Source: CAVSRC01 sp963830205
GTDB taxonomy: Bacteria; Pseudomonadota; Alphaproteobacteria; Rhizobiales; Kaistiaceae
Assembly: GCA_963830205.1 (NCBI GenBank)
Contig: CAWHLP010000002.1
Coordinates: 1 to 64,000, forward strand
DNA: 64,000 nucleotides
Direction of reading: 5' to 3'
Numbering within the stretch: position 1 is the stretch's first letter; every line of letters starts with the position of its first letter. The notes below the pieces were generated by a model that was not told where the DNA came from, searched no databases, and saw only the letters and a program-made list of their open reading frames with translations. The translations under genes were made by a program, and so were the position numbers. This document shows, piece by piece, positions 28,023-37,210 of this stretch.

Positions 28023-29493
28023 TCAGGCCACCGCGTCGAGCAGCGTCTGGAACATGGTGTTGATGACGTTGATCAGTTTGGAGGACGCCTGGTAGCTCTG
28101 TTCGAGCTGCAATTGCAGGGCATATTCGTCGTCGAGGTTGACGCCGACGGCGTTGGAAAGCGAGGTGGAGACGCGCGTCAGCAGCGTGCCCTGGTAGTCG
28201 GCCGTGTCGGACGTGCTCTGCCGCTGGTTCTCCAGCCATCCGACCGAGGCGGAAGCAAAATCGGTGAGGCTGCCGGAGGCCTCCAGGCCGGAGGTCGTGC
28301 TGAAGCTACGCGTCGCGCTGAACTGATCGACGAGACCGGCAAGATGGTCCGAATAGCTGGCGGCGCCGGTGGTGTTGTACTTGTAGCTGGCGCCGTTGAT
28401 ACCGCCGTCGCGGAGCTTGCTGAGCGAGCCGCCCTGCGAGGAAACGACGGCGGAGTTGACGGTGAGGGTTTCGGCAATGCCCGACGACAGGGTGCCGCTC
28501 GCCGGGACTGCCGGTCCGCCCGACCAGGTGAACAGGCCGGCGAGATCGGCACCGCCGCCGCCGGACTGGTCGGACTCGGCGAAGCTTTCGACCAGCCCGC
28601 GGGCCATCTCGTCGAGCTGGGCCTGGTAGGTCGGCGCGGTCTCGTCGCGGAGCGTAGCCAGGCCAGCCAGCTTGCCCGCGGAGATGGGCATGGGCGCGTC
28701 GGCACCGGTGACCGGAACCCCGTCGACCAGGACGGCATTGCCGGTGGTGCCGGCGGTCAGCGTGGAGGACGGCGTCATCGACACGGTGACGCGCCGACTT
28801 GTCGAACAGAACGACGCCGCTATCCGTGTAGATAGCCATGTCGCCGTCGTCGCGGCGCATGCACCGAGACGCCGATTTCCTGGCTGATCTGGTTGACCAG
28901 GGCGTCGCGCTTATCGAGCGCGTCGGTGACGTCGGAGCCGACAATCGTGCCGCGTACGACGGTCTCGTTGAGGTCCTGGAACCTGGCCAGCAGGGAATTG
29001 AGATTGTTGACCGACGTTGGTCATGGCGGCGTCGGCGTCGTCGCGCACGGCGGTCACGGTCTGGCTGGCGCTGTTCAGCGTGCTGGCGACCGACTGCGCC
29101 GACGCGACCGCGGCCTGGCCGAGGCTGGCGTCGGAGGGCGCGTTGGCATAGGCCTGCAAGGCGGAGGAGAGCGCGGCGATCTTGGCCGCCGGCGAGGTGC
29201 CGTCGGCGGTGTCGCCGACGGTGTCCTGCAGGCGGTTGAGGCCGTCGAGCAGGGCCTGCGAGGCGGCCGAACTGGAATTGGCGCCGAGATACTGGGCGAG
29301 GATCGAGTTGTTGGTCGCGCGCGTTATCGTAGGCGATGTGCGAGCCGCCGCCGGCATCGACGGTGGTGACGGCGATCTTGCGCGAAGCGGACGTATCGTC
29401 CGCATTGGCAAGATTGCTGCCGGAGACGGCGATCTGCGTCGCCGTCGTCTGCAGCGCCTGGCGGGCGGTATTGAGGGCGACCGCAAGGCTCAC
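28023..29493 (-). CDS. flgK: Hook-associated protein FlgK, four frameshifts
   Basis: About 488 aa when four one-base insertions are removed, near 29320, 29020, 28860 and 28798. The N-terminus LNTARQALQTTATQIAVSGSN and the C-terminus LQLEQSYQASSKLINVINTM are the D0 helices of FlgK. Between them the three frames supply continuous family sequence, for example VNNLNSLLARFQDLNETVVRG, then AIYTDSGVVLFDKSA. Four breaks in 1.5 kb make this the most damaged gene of the window. Each junction reads cleanly after deleting a single base, which favours sequence error over long-standing decay. Confidence 0.82.
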
Positions 29494-29526
29494 GTCATTG
29501 TCCTCTGCGACCGGTCACGGCGATGA

Positions 29527-30785
29527 CTACCGCTTGAGGCTCATGAGAACGTCGAGCAGGTCCGAGCTGGTCTGGATGACCTTCGAATTGGCCGTGTAGT
29601 CGCGCTGGGCGACGATCATGTCGGTCAGCTCCGAGGCCATGTCGACGTTCGACTGCTCGAGCGCGCCGGAAACCAGGTTGCCGCGCCCGCCTTCGGTGGG
29701 GAAGCCGATCTGCAGGTCGCCGGATTCGGTGGTGATCGAGTAGGCGTCGCCGGCAACCGACCGGAGATTGTCGGGGCTGGGGACGGTGGCCAGCGGAATG
29801 CGATAGACCGCGACCCGCGAGCCGTTGTCATAGGCGGCGTAGACCGTGCCGTCGGCATCGATGTCGACGCCGGAAATGCTGCTCGGCGCGTTGCCGTTGA
29901 CCTTCACGTTCATGGGCGTGAAGTCGGTGGCAAGCGAGGTGGAGCCGGTGAGGTCGAGGCTGAGGGTGTCGCCGTTGGGGACCGGGATGTCGAGCGACGT
30001 GGTGCCGGAGAGCTGGCCGTTGGCGTCGAAGTCGAAGCGTGTCGGTGGCGAGCGCGGCGGAGGTGTAGGGGAAGCCGCCGCCCGATGCCGGCGTCGGCCG
30101 CATTGAAGACGCTGACCTCCCATTGATCGGGGCCGCTGGCGATCTTGGTCATGTAGACGTCGAGGGTCACCTCGTTGCCGATCTTGTCGTAGGCGACCAG
30201 CGACGATTTGACCGAATAGGTGGAGGTGACGAGGTTGTCGGCGGGGGTATCGCCGGTCACCAAGTCGTTGTTGGCGGGCAGGTTGACCGTGAACATGCCC
30301 GAGGTGGAAGGCACCGCCTTGAGGTTCTTGTCGGTCATGTTGACCGCCTCGAGGTTGCCGATGCCGTTGAGCACCGCCTCGGGGTTGCCGGTGTCGAGCG
30401 GGTAGCCGAGCAGCGTGTAGCCGCCGCTGTTGACCAGGTTGCCGGTGGAGGCGTCGGTGGTGAAGGAGCCGGCGCGGGTCAGGTAGGGCTCGCCGTTGGC
30501 GTTGGCCACCACCAGGAAGCCGTTGCCCTGGATGGCAAGGTCGGTGGACGAGGTGGTGTAGGCCAGCGATCCCTGGGTGGAGACCGAATGGCGCACGTCG
30601 GCGGCAACCGCGCCGGAGTTGTACGAGCCGGCGTTGCTGTCGAGGACGAGGGCGGAGAACAGGGTGGTGGCCGCCTTGTAGCCGGTGGTGCCCGTGTTGG
30701 CGATGTTGTCGGCGATCGCGGACAGCTTGGTCGATTGCGCGTTCATGCCGGAAACGCCAGTGCGCAGGGCGCTGTAGAGACTCAT
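29527..30785 (-). CDS. flgE: Flagellar hook protein FlgE, two frameshifts
   Basis: About 418 aa when two one-base insertions near 30087 and 30040 are removed. The N-terminus MSLYSALRTGVSGMNAQSTKLS with IADNIANTGTTGYK is the flagellar rod/hook signature, and the C-terminus (SSDLLDVLMSLKR) is the matching helix. The middle reads GGGFPYTSAALATD, then FDFDANGQLSGTTSLDIP in the next frame. It is first in a long leftward operon, with a GCAAG-type promoter motif 48 bp upstream. Confidence 0.87.
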
Positions 30786-30832
30786 CGTTGGTTCCTCGCC
30801 AGACGGATTCGAGCAGGCCGCAGCCTACAAAG

Positions 30833-30852
30833 ATTGGCTTGCGCGAGGCTGG
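30833..30852 (-). promoter_or_regulatory. Flagellar GCAAG-type motif upstream of flgE
   Basis: On the minus strand the site reads CCAGCCTCGCGCAAGCCAAT, a CAGCCT/CAAGCC pair 10 bases apart. A TAG triplet follows at the same offset as in two other copies. It ends 48 bp before the flgE start and after the fliI stop, so it probably drives flgE and its long downstream operon. Confidence 0.6.
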
Positions 30853-30863
30853 TGCCCCATCGT

Positions 30864-32189
30864 CTAGGGGCGGAGCACCTGGGCAAGCTCGGCAAAAACG
30901 TCGAGGCTGGGCTGGGCCGACGGATCCTGCCTGAGGGCGTCGTAGATGCGCGGCACCATGACGACGGCACGGTCGAGCTCGGCATCGTTGCCAGCGTGGT
31001 AGCCGCCCATCAGGCGCAGGTCGCGGGTGTCCTCGAAGCGGGCGATCATTGTCTTGAGGGCGCTGACCAGGTTGCGCTGCTCGGTCGTCCAGCAGAGCTG
31101 GGCGAGGCGCGAGATCGACGCCAGGACGTTGACGGCAGGGTAGCGGCCCTGGTCGGCAATGGCGCGCTCGAGGACGACGTGGCCGTCGAGGGTGCCGCGG
31201 ATGGCGTCGGCGACGGGATCGTTGTGGTCGTCGCCGTCGACCAGCACGGCGAAGATGCCGGTGATCGTGCCGGCGCCCTCGGCGCCCGGCCCGGCACGCT
31301 CGAGAATCCTCGGCAAGTCACTGAAAACACTGGGCGTATAGCCACGGGCCACGGCCGGCTCGCCGGCCGCCATGGCGACGTCGCGAGCGGCATGGGCGTA
31401 GCGGGTGACCGAATCGACGATGAGCAGAACCGATTCGCCGCGGTCGCGGAAATACTCGGCAATCGCCATCGCCGAGGGCAGCGCCAGCCGGCGCATCATC
31501 GGGCTCTCGTCGCCGGTGGAGACGACGGCGATGGCGCGGGCGCGGTTCTTGGCGAGCGGCCCTTCGAGGAACTCGCGCACCTCGCGGCCGCGCTCGCCGA
31601 CCAGCGCCAGCACGACGGTGTCGAAGGCGGCGGCCTGGGCGATCATGGACAGGATGGTCGACTTGCCGACGCCGGAGCCGGCAAAGATGCCGACGCGCTG
31701 GCCGCGGCAGAGCGGCGTGAACAGGTCGATGATGCGCACGCCGGTCTTCAGCGGCTGGCGGACGCGGGCGCGGGTCATGGCGGCCGGCGGCGAGCGGTCG
31801 ATGGGGATCGGCCTGTCACCGCGCGACAGGCGGCCGCGGTCGTCGATCGGCTCGCCGAGCGCGTTGACCGCGCGGCCCTTCCAGTCGGGCGCCGGATTGA
31901 GGTGCATGGTGCCGATCAGCCGCGCAACCATGCCGGTGCCGACCGGGAAGTGGCTCACGAAGGGCTTGACGATGGCATCGGATTCGCCGACGCGGACGAC
32001 CTCGCAGATGGTCGAGCGGCCACCGTCATCGAGGCGGACACGATCGCCGAGCTTGGCGACGGCGGAAATCCCCCTGATGCGAAAGTGGCCGGGCGCCACT
32101 TCGGAGACGCGGCCGCCGACATGCACGAAGGGCAGTTCGGCCTCCGCCGCCGCTATGCTGTCGGCAAGATGGGCGAGGCTGGTCACCAC
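30864..32189 (-). CDS. fliI: Flagellum-specific ATPase FliI
   Basis: A 441-aa export ATPase. The Walker A motif GIFAGSGVGKST lies at residues 168-179, and SVLLIVDSVTRYAHAARD with GYTPSVFSDLPRILERAG follow as in F1-beta-like ATPases. It energises substrate entry into the flagellar export gate at the cytoplasmic face. The gene is third after DUF1217 and flgF in a leftward operon, with a 3-bp gap to flgF. No damage is seen. Confidence 0.96.
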   Translation of the reverse strand: MVTSLAHLADSIAAAEAELPFVHVGGRVSEVAPGHFRIRGISAVAKLGDRVRLDDGGRSTICEVVRVGESDAIVKPFVSHFPVGTGMVARLIGTMHLNPAPDWKGRAVNALGEPIDDRGRLSRGDRPIPIDRSPPAAMTRARVRQPLKTGVRIIDLFTPLCRGQRVGIFAGSGVGKSTILSMIAQAAAFDTVVLALVGERGREVREFLEGPLAKNRARAIAVVSTGDESPMMRRLALPSAMAIAEYFRDRGESVLLIVDSVTRYAHAARDVAMAAGEPAVARGYTPSVFSDLPRILERAGPGAEGAGTITGIFAVLVDGDDHNDPVADAIRGTLDGHVVLERAIADQGRYPAVNVLASISRLAQLCWTTEQRNLVSALKTMIARFEDTRDLRLMGGYHAGNDAELDRAVVMVPRIYDALRQDPSAQPSLDVFAELAQVLRP

Positions 32190-32192
32190 GGG

Positions 32193-32915
32193 CTATGCAG
32201 GCGCCAGGGTCTTGATCGCCTCCTGGCTCACCTGGTCGTTCTGGTCGATCGCGGTGGACGCCTGGTCGAAGGCGCGCGAGGCTTCGATCAGGCGGGTCAT
32301 CTCCATGATCGGATTGACGTTTGAGCCCTCGATGTAGCCCTGGCGGACGCTGTTGGCGGTCATGTCCTCGACCGGGTCGGCGGGCTTGTCGGAGATGACG
32401 CCGGAATTGTCGTGGCGGGTGAGGGTGGCGTCGGCCGGGATGAGGAAGAGGCCGATGGCGCCGAGCTTCTTGCCGCCCTGGTTGATGCCGCCGTCCTCGG
32501 AGATATTGATCGGGCCGCCCGAGGCATCCAGCGTGATCGGCGAGCCGCCGGAATCGACCACGCTGTAGCCGTTGACCGACTGCAGGTCGCCGTTGGCGGT
32601 CATGTGGAAGCGGCCGTCGCGGGTGTAGACCGTGCCCTGCGGCGTCTCCAGGCCGAACCAGCCGTCGCCCTCGATGGCGACATCGAGGCTGTCGCCGGTG
32701 CGCGTGATCGGGCCCTGGTTGCGCACGACGTAGGTCTCGCCGGACGAGGCGAAATTGACCTGGTCCTGGCCGGCCTGCTGCAATTCGGTGGTGAAGCGCA
32801 CGCCCACCGCCCGGTAGCCGGCGGTGTTGACGTTGGCGATGTTGCTGGCGATCGCGTCGAGGCGGCGCTCCATGGCGATCTGGGCGGAGATCGCCACATA
32901 GGTTCCGGTGGCCAC
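32193..32915 (-). CDS. flgF: Flagellar basal-body rod protein FlgF
   Basis: A 240-aa rod protein. The N-terminus has MERRLDAIASNIANVNTAGYR, the rod-protein signature, the middle has GDGWFGLETPQGTVYTRDG, and the C-terminus ends in the family helix (MTRLIEASRAFDQASTAI). It forms the proximal rod with FlgB, FlgC and FlgG. It is preceded by the DUF1217 gene with a 3-bp gap, so it is co-transcribed. Confidence 0.95.
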   Translation of the reverse strand: MATGTYVAISAQIAMERRLDAIASNIANVNTAGYRAVGVRFTTELQQAGQDQVNFASSGETYVVRNQGPITRTGDSLDVAIEGDGWFGLETPQGTVYTRDGRFHMTANGDLQSVNGYSVVDSGGSPITLDASGGPINISEDGGINQGGKKLGAIGLFLIPADATLTRHDNSGVISDKPADPVEDMTANSVRQGYIEGSNVNPIMEMTRLIEASRAFDQASTAIDQNDQVSQEAIKTLAPA

Positions 32916-32918
32916 GGC

Positions 32919-33710
32919 TCACGATCCTCCGTGCTTCAGCGAGGTCAGCGCGTAGAGCAGGTCGTAATCGACGGTCGCGCTCGAGCCGGTGTTGTTGAAC
33001 AGGGCCAGGATCGGATCGGAGGTGGTCACGTTCTCGGCGTCCCAGGCGGCGGCGAAGCGCGTGATCAGCTTTTCGAGCTTGGCCGGGTCGGAGAGGTCGG
33101 CGACGTCGAGCTGCTGGGAAACGGCCTTGGCCTGGAGCTCGATGTCGGCATTGGACATGGTGTCGGGAAAGCCGAAGGCGGTCTGCACTACCGTCCACAG
33201 GGCGGTGTCGGCGAGCAGGCCGTAGACCGATTTGACGTTGGGGGCCTCGCGCTGGAAGTAGAGCGCGAGCCGGACGGCGTCGTTGTCCTGGCCGGCGTTG
33301 GTCTCCAGGGTCTGGCGCGTATAGAGGTCGACGACGGTCTGCTGCACGGTCGTCGACTGGGTGGTTGCCTCGCCGTTCTGGGCGAAGTTGAAGGCGGTGG
33401 CGAACTTGACGAAGCGGTCGTCCGACAGCTTGTTGGCGAAGGCGGTGGAATCGGCGACGCCTTCGGTCAGCACCTTGCGCATGAAGGCCTTGGCGTAGGC
33501 CATGTCCTCCAGGCCGTAGGCCTTCATGGCGTAATTGAACAGGCGCGTGTCCTTGATGAAATCGTCGATCGATTTCACCTCGCCGATGTGGCTCTGGTAA
33601 TACTTGGTCGCCGTCGCAACGGAGGCCTCGGAGGCCGTCGTCGCCAGCGAGCGATCGAGGTTGTTGGCGATCGTACGATAGGTCGACAACGTCGTCTGCG
33701 TGGTGCTCAT
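32919..33710 (-). CDS. DUF1217 family flagellar-locus protein
   Basis: A 263-aa protein of the DUF1217 family, whose members lie next to flgF in Hyphomicrobiales. It contains repeated helical units with the pattern DDFIKDTRLFNYAMKAYGLEDM and FANKLSDDRFVKFATAFNFAQ. There is no signal peptide. As with rod and hook proteins, the Thr/Ser-rich N-terminus may act as an export signal, so it could be an axial or assembly protein; this is inference. It is first in the operon and has a GCAAG motif 34 bp upstream, back to back with the one of motA. Confidence 0.78.
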   Translation of the reverse strand: MSTTQTTLSTYRTIANNLDRSLATTASEASVATATKYYQSHIGEVKSIDDFIKDTRLFNYAMKAYGLEDMAYAKAFMRKVLTEGVADSTAFANKLSDDRFVKFATAFNFAQNGEATTQSTTVQQTVVDLYTRQTLETNAGQDNDAVRLALYFQREAPNVKSVYGLLADTALWTVVQTAFGFPDTMSNADIELQAKAVSQQLDVADLSDPAKLEKLITRFAAAWDAENVTTSDPILALFNNTGSSATVDYDLLYALTSLKHGGS

Positions 33711-33743
33711 GGTAGGTCCCCGCCGGAGACTTCTGACTAGCCG

Positions 33744-33764
33744 GTGAGGCTTGCGCGAGCCTGA
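33744..33764 (-). promoter_or_regulatory. Flagellar GCAAG-type motif upstream of DUF1217-flgF-fliI
   Basis: Minus-strand sequence includes CAGGCTCGCGCAAGCCTCAC, with CAGGCT and CAAGCC starting 10 bases apart, followed at the usual distance by CTAG. It lies 34 bp before the DUF1217 start and points leftward. A second copy in the opposite direction follows at 33778. Confidence 0.6.
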
Positions 33765-33777
33765 CCGACGGCGACTT

Positions 33778-33796
33778 CAGCCCCACGCAAGCTTTG
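33778..33796 (+). promoter_or_regulatory. Flagellar GCAAG-type motif upstream of motA
   Basis: Plus-strand CAGCCCCACGCAAGCTTTG, with CAGCCC and CAAGCT starting 10 bases apart. It ends 55 bp before the motA start at 33852. With the minus-strand copy at 33744-33764 it makes a back-to-back pair controlling both flagellar half-operons. Confidence 0.6.
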
Positions 33797-33851
33797 TGCG
33801 TGATCCCGGAGACAGGCGGTTCGCTGATTCAGCCCCGGGGAGTCGTGTGGC

Positions 33852-34736
33852 GTGAACCTCATCATCGGTCTCGTAGTCGCCGTCGGTGCGATGGCAGGCG
33901 GCTTCATCGGCGAAGGCGGCCACCTCTTCGTGCTGTGGCAGCCCTTCGAGTTTCTCATCATCGGCGGCATCGCGCTTGGCGTCTTCGTCATGGGCAACCC
34001 GTTCTCGACGATCAAGGACACGATGGCCGGCACCGTCGAGGCGATCACCAACAAGGTGCCCAAGCGCAAGGACTTCCTGGCGCTGCTCAGCCTGCTCTTC
34101 GCGCTGCTCAGGGACCTGAGGACGCGGCCGCGGGCCGAGGTCGAGGCGCATATCGACAATCCCCAGGAATCGCCGCTGTTCCAGCATTTCCCGGGCATTC
34201 TCAAGGACAAGGAGCTGACCCAGTTCATCTGCGACTACGTGCGGCTGACCATCATCGGCAACGCCCGCTCGCACGAGATCGAGGCGCTGATGGAGCAGGA
34301 GATCAGCACCATCCGCAAGCACAAGGTGAAGCCGCACGCGTCGATGACGACGATCTCCGACACACTGCCGGCGCTGGGCATCGTCGCGGCGGTGCTGGGC
34401 ATCGTCATCGCCATGGGCAGCCTGAGCGAATCGCCGGAAGTCCTCGGCGAACACATCGGCGCGGCGCTCATCGGCACCCTCACCGGCATCTTCTGGTCCT
34501 ACGCCGTGGTCTCGCCGCTGGCGCAGCTGATCAAGATGACCCGGGAAAAGCAGATGGAGAGCTACATCATCGTCAAGCAGGCGCTCATCGCCTTCATGAA
34601 CGGGGCGCTGCCGCAGATCGCGCTCGAACACGGGCGCAAGACGATCTCGTCGGGCGAGCGGCCGACCATCGACGATGTCGAGAACGAAGCGATCGCCACC
34701 ACCCCGCCATCGACACCTCAGAAGCAGGCAGCCTAA
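33852..34736 (+). CDS. motA: Flagellar motor stator protein MotA
   Basis: A 294-aa stator subunit with four hydrophobic segments (for example IIGLVVAVGAMAGGFIGEGG and FLIIGGIALGVFVMG) and the conserved periplasmic-side region TLPALGIVAAVLGIVIAMG. It forms the ion channel with MotB. The start is GTG at 33852, directly followed by the membrane segment, which fits the family N-terminus. fliM begins 4 bp downstream. Confidence 0.96.
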   Translation: MNLIIGLVVAVGAMAGGFIGEGGHLFVLWQPFEFLIIGGIALGVFVMGNPFSTIKDTMAGTVEAITNKVPKRKDFLALLSLLFALLRDLRTRPRAEVEAHIDNPQESPLFQHFPGILKDKELTQFICDYVRLTIIGNARSHEIEALMEQEISTIRKHKVKPHASMTTISDTLPALGIVAAVLGIVIAMGSLSESPEVLGEHIGAALIGTLTGIFWSYAVVSPLAQLIKMTREKQMESYIIVKQALIAFMNGALPQIALEHGRKTISSGERPTIDDVENEAIATTPPSTPQKQAA

Positions 34737-34739
34737 CGG

Positions 34740-35678
34740 ATGACCGTCGCAACCGCTGAAAAACCGCCGGCCGCGTTCCGCGACCTCCTTGTCAAGGCCT
34801 CGAGCCTGGCGATCGACCAGTTGCCGCTGTTGCCGGTCATCCTCGACCGCGTCGGCGCGCAGCTCGCCGAGCGGCTGCGCTACCTGTCCTCGGCGCTGCC
34901 CCACGTCACCGTCAACGACCTGCTGACGGCGCAGATTGGCGAAACCCTCGACGACTACGAGATGCGCGCCATCACCGGCCTGTTCTATGCCGCCGGCTGG
35001 GATGCGCCGGTGATCGTCGGCTTCGACCGCGACTTCGTCTTCTCGGCCGTCGAGATGCTGCTCGGCGGCGACGGCTCGGAGCCGCCGCTCGAGGACGAGC
35101 GCAACTTCTCCAGCGTCGAAGTGCAGATCGCGCAGTTCATCTTCGAGGAAGTCGGCACGGCGTTGCAGACGGCCTTCTCCGGCATCTCCAACCCGCGCTT
35201 CCGCCTGGAGCGCACCGAGACGCGCATGGATTTTGCCGGCGCCGGCCGGCGCAACCACCAGGCGGTGGTGGCCAAGTTCATCCTGCAAGCGATCAACCGC
35301 GGCGGCGAGATGTTCGTCATCATCCCGCAGAGCGCGCTGGTGCCGCTGAGAAGGGTGCTGGCGCGGGTGGCGCCGGCAGACCTCACCCCGCCCGATTCGG
35401 CGTGGACGCGCCACATGGGCGAGGAGGTCCGGCGGGCGTCGGTGACCATCAGCGCGGTGGCCGAGACCAACGAGCTGACGCTCGGCGACGTCGCCGACCT
35501 CAAGGTCGGGCAGATCGTCAAGCTGCAGGCGACCGCCAACAGCCGCATCAAGGTGGAAAGCGCCGAGCAGTCGCTGTTCTGGGCCTATCTCGGCCAGAAC
35601 GAGGGCTACTACACGCTGTGCATCGACGAGGCCTTCGACCAGCAGCGGGAATTCATCAACGATGTGCTGGGCGGCTGA
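34740..35678 (+). CDS. fliM: Flagellar motor switch protein FliM
   Basis: A 312-aa C-ring protein. The middle domain includes ALPHVTVNDLLTAQIGET and RRNHQAVVAKFILQAINRGG, and the C-terminal SpoA-like part has VAETNELTLGDVADLKVGQI. The classic N-terminal CheY-binding peptide (LSQxEIDALL) is not visible, as is common in this order. It sits between motA and fliN. No break is seen. Confidence 0.9.
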   Translation: MTVATAEKPPAAFRDLLVKASSLAIDQLPLLPVILDRVGAQLAERLRYLSSALPHVTVNDLLTAQIGETLDDYEMRAITGLFYAAGWDAPVIVGFDRDFVFSAVEMLLGGDGSEPPLEDERNFSSVEVQIAQFIFEEVGTALQTAFSGISNPRFRLERTETRMDFAGAGRRNHQAVVAKFILQAINRGGEMFVIIPQSALVPLRRVLARVAPADLTPPDSAWTRHMGEEVRRASVTISAVAETNELTLGDVADLKVGQIVKLQATANSRIKVESAEQSLFWAYLGQNEGYYTLCIDEAFDQQREFINDVLGG

Positions 35679-35712
35679 CGGCCGCGCGGCGCGCGGCGCG
35701 GGACCGGCGAAT

Positions 35713-35732
35713 CCTGCCTGCGGCAAGATTGG
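35713..35732 (+). promoter_or_regulatory. Flagellar GCAAG-type motif upstream of fliN
   Basis: CCTGCCTGCGGCAAGATTGG, with the two half-sites 10 bases apart and CTAGAG following at the conserved offset. It lies between the fliM stop and the fliN start (46 bp upstream of 35779) and suggests that fliN-fliG-flhB has its own promoter. Confidence 0.55.
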
Positions 35733-35778
35733 CCGGCTAGAGGTGAGAACGCTTTTGATGGCGAAAGGAAGCTGAGAG

Positions 35779-36147
35779 ATGGATGGGAACTCGGTGAAGG
35801 CGTCCGCCGCGGAAGAGGCGATGTTCGCAGGCAGCGCCAGCACCAGCGCGCCGCCGATCGGTGACGGCGAAGAGCGTGGCGGCGGCAACATGGATGCGAT
35901 CCTGAGGATCCCGGTCGTTGTCCAGGCGATCCTCGGCACCGCGGTCATGCCGGTCGCCAACCTGATGAAGCTCAATCGCGGCGCCATCGTGCCGCTCGAC
36001 CACCGCATCGGCGAGGTCGTCGACGTGGTGGTCAACGGGCGCGTGGTGGCGCGCGGCGAGGTGGTGGTGCTGGAGGAAGACAATTCGCGCTTCGGCATTT
36101 CGCTGACCGAGATCGCCGGCATGCCAAGGCCGAATTCCTCCAACTAG
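35779..36147 (+). CDS. fliN: Flagellar motor switch protein FliN
   Basis: A 122-aa protein. A variable, disordered N-terminus of about 40 residues is followed by the SpoA domain: MDAILRIPVVVQAILGTAVMP, LMKLNRGAIVPLDHRIGE and GEVVVLEEDNSRFGISLTEI. It forms the base of the C-ring with FliM. The 100-bp gap to fliM holds a promoter-like motif. Confidence 0.94.
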   Translation: MDGNSVKASAAEEAMFAGSASTSAPPIGDGEERGGGNMDAILRIPVVVQAILGTAVMPVANLMKLNRGAIVPLDHRIGEVVDVVVNGRVVARGEVVVLEEDNSRFGISLTEIAGMPRPNSSN

Positions 36148-36163
36148 AGCGGCGGCGCGGGCG

Positions 36164-37189
36164 ATGGCCATCCAGATCCAGAACCGGCCGTCGGCGGCCA
36201 AGGGCATGCCCGGGTCGGACCGCGTGGCGGCGATCCTGCTGACCATGGGCAAGTCGCTGTCGGCCCGGCTGATGAAGCACTTCGAGGCGGGCGAAATCCG
36301 CCAGATCACGCGCTCGGCCTCGGAGCTGAGGCCGGTGTCGGCGCCGCAGCTCGGCTCGCTGATCGAGGAATTCGCTACCCAGTTCGCGCTCGGCGCCAGC
36401 CTGGTGAGCTCGCCGGCCGAGGTGCAGCGCATGCTCGACGGCGTCCTGCCCAAGGAGCAGATCGAGGAGATCATGGGCGAGGTGGCGGGCAAGCCCGACC
36501 ACTCGACCTGGGACCGCATATCGGCGGTCACCGAGAGTGCGCTCGCCGCCTATATCCTCAGCGAACACCCGCAGACCGCGGCGCTCATCCTGTCGAAGAT
36601 CAAGTCGGCGACCGCGGCCAAGGTGCTCACCCTGCTGCCGGCCAACGAGCGCGACGGGCTCATCCGCCGCATGCTGTCGGTCAAGCCGGTCAGCGACGAG
36701 GCGACGCGCCTGTTCGAGCGCATCATGCAGAACGAATTCTCAGGCAAGCTGGCGCGGCTGGCCGGCGGCGAGGGCAATGCCCACATCGCCGACATCATCA
36801 ACAAGCTGGACAGCGACCAGGTCGATTCGATCCTGGAGAGCCTGGCGACGACGCGGCCGAAGACCGCAGCGGCGCTGAAGAGCCAGCTGTTCACCTTCGA
36901 CGACCTCGCCAAGCTGTCGCAGCGGGCGCGCGGCACGCTGTTCGACATGGTCCCCGCCGACAAGGTGGTGCTGGCGCTCAAGGGAACCAGCGCCGAATAC
37001 CGCGAGGTCATCCTGTCGGCGCTGTCCTCGCGCGTGCGCAAGATGATCGAGACCGAACTCAACAACGGCCAGGCCGTGCCTGCCCGCGACGTCGCCGAGG
37101 CGCGGCGCAGCATCGTCGACCTGGCACTCGAGCACGCGGCGCGGGGCGAGATCGAGATCCGCAGCCAGGAAGAAGAGCTGGTCAGTTAG
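36164..37189 (+). CDS. fliG: Flagellar motor switch protein FliG
   Basis: A 341-aa rotor protein. All three domains are present: N-terminal SDRVAAILLTMGKSLSARL, middle LSEHPQTAALILSKIKSATA with the EHPQ motif, and a C-terminal torque domain with TFDDLAKLSQRARGTLFDMVP carrying the charged residues that contact MotA. It lies 16 bp after fliN. Confidence 0.95.
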   Translation: MAIQIQNRPSAAKGMPGSDRVAAILLTMGKSLSARLMKHFEAGEIRQITRSASELRPVSAPQLGSLIEEFATQFALGASLVSSPAEVQRMLDGVLPKEQIEEIMGEVAGKPDHSTWDRISAVTESALAAYILSEHPQTAALILSKIKSATAAKVLTLLPANERDGLIRRMLSVKPVSDEATRLFERIMQNEFSGKLARLAGGEGNAHIADIINKLDSDQVDSILESLATTRPKTAAALKSQLFTFDDLAKLSQRARGTLFDMVPADKVVLALKGTSAEYREVILSALSSRVRKMIETELNNGQAVPARDVAEARRSIVDLALEHAARGEIEIRSQEEELVS

Positions 37190-37210
37190 TCCAGGCGGAT
37201 CGGTACGGCG

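Noticed and set aside
30123..32324. A 733-aa rightward open frame antisense to flgE and fliI
   Set aside because: It spans two conserved leftward genes and their promoter motif and shows no protein-like features.
33777..36143. A 788-aa leftward open frame antisense to motA, fliM and fliN
   Set aside because: Composition and lack of motifs mark it as a shadow of the conserved rightward genes.
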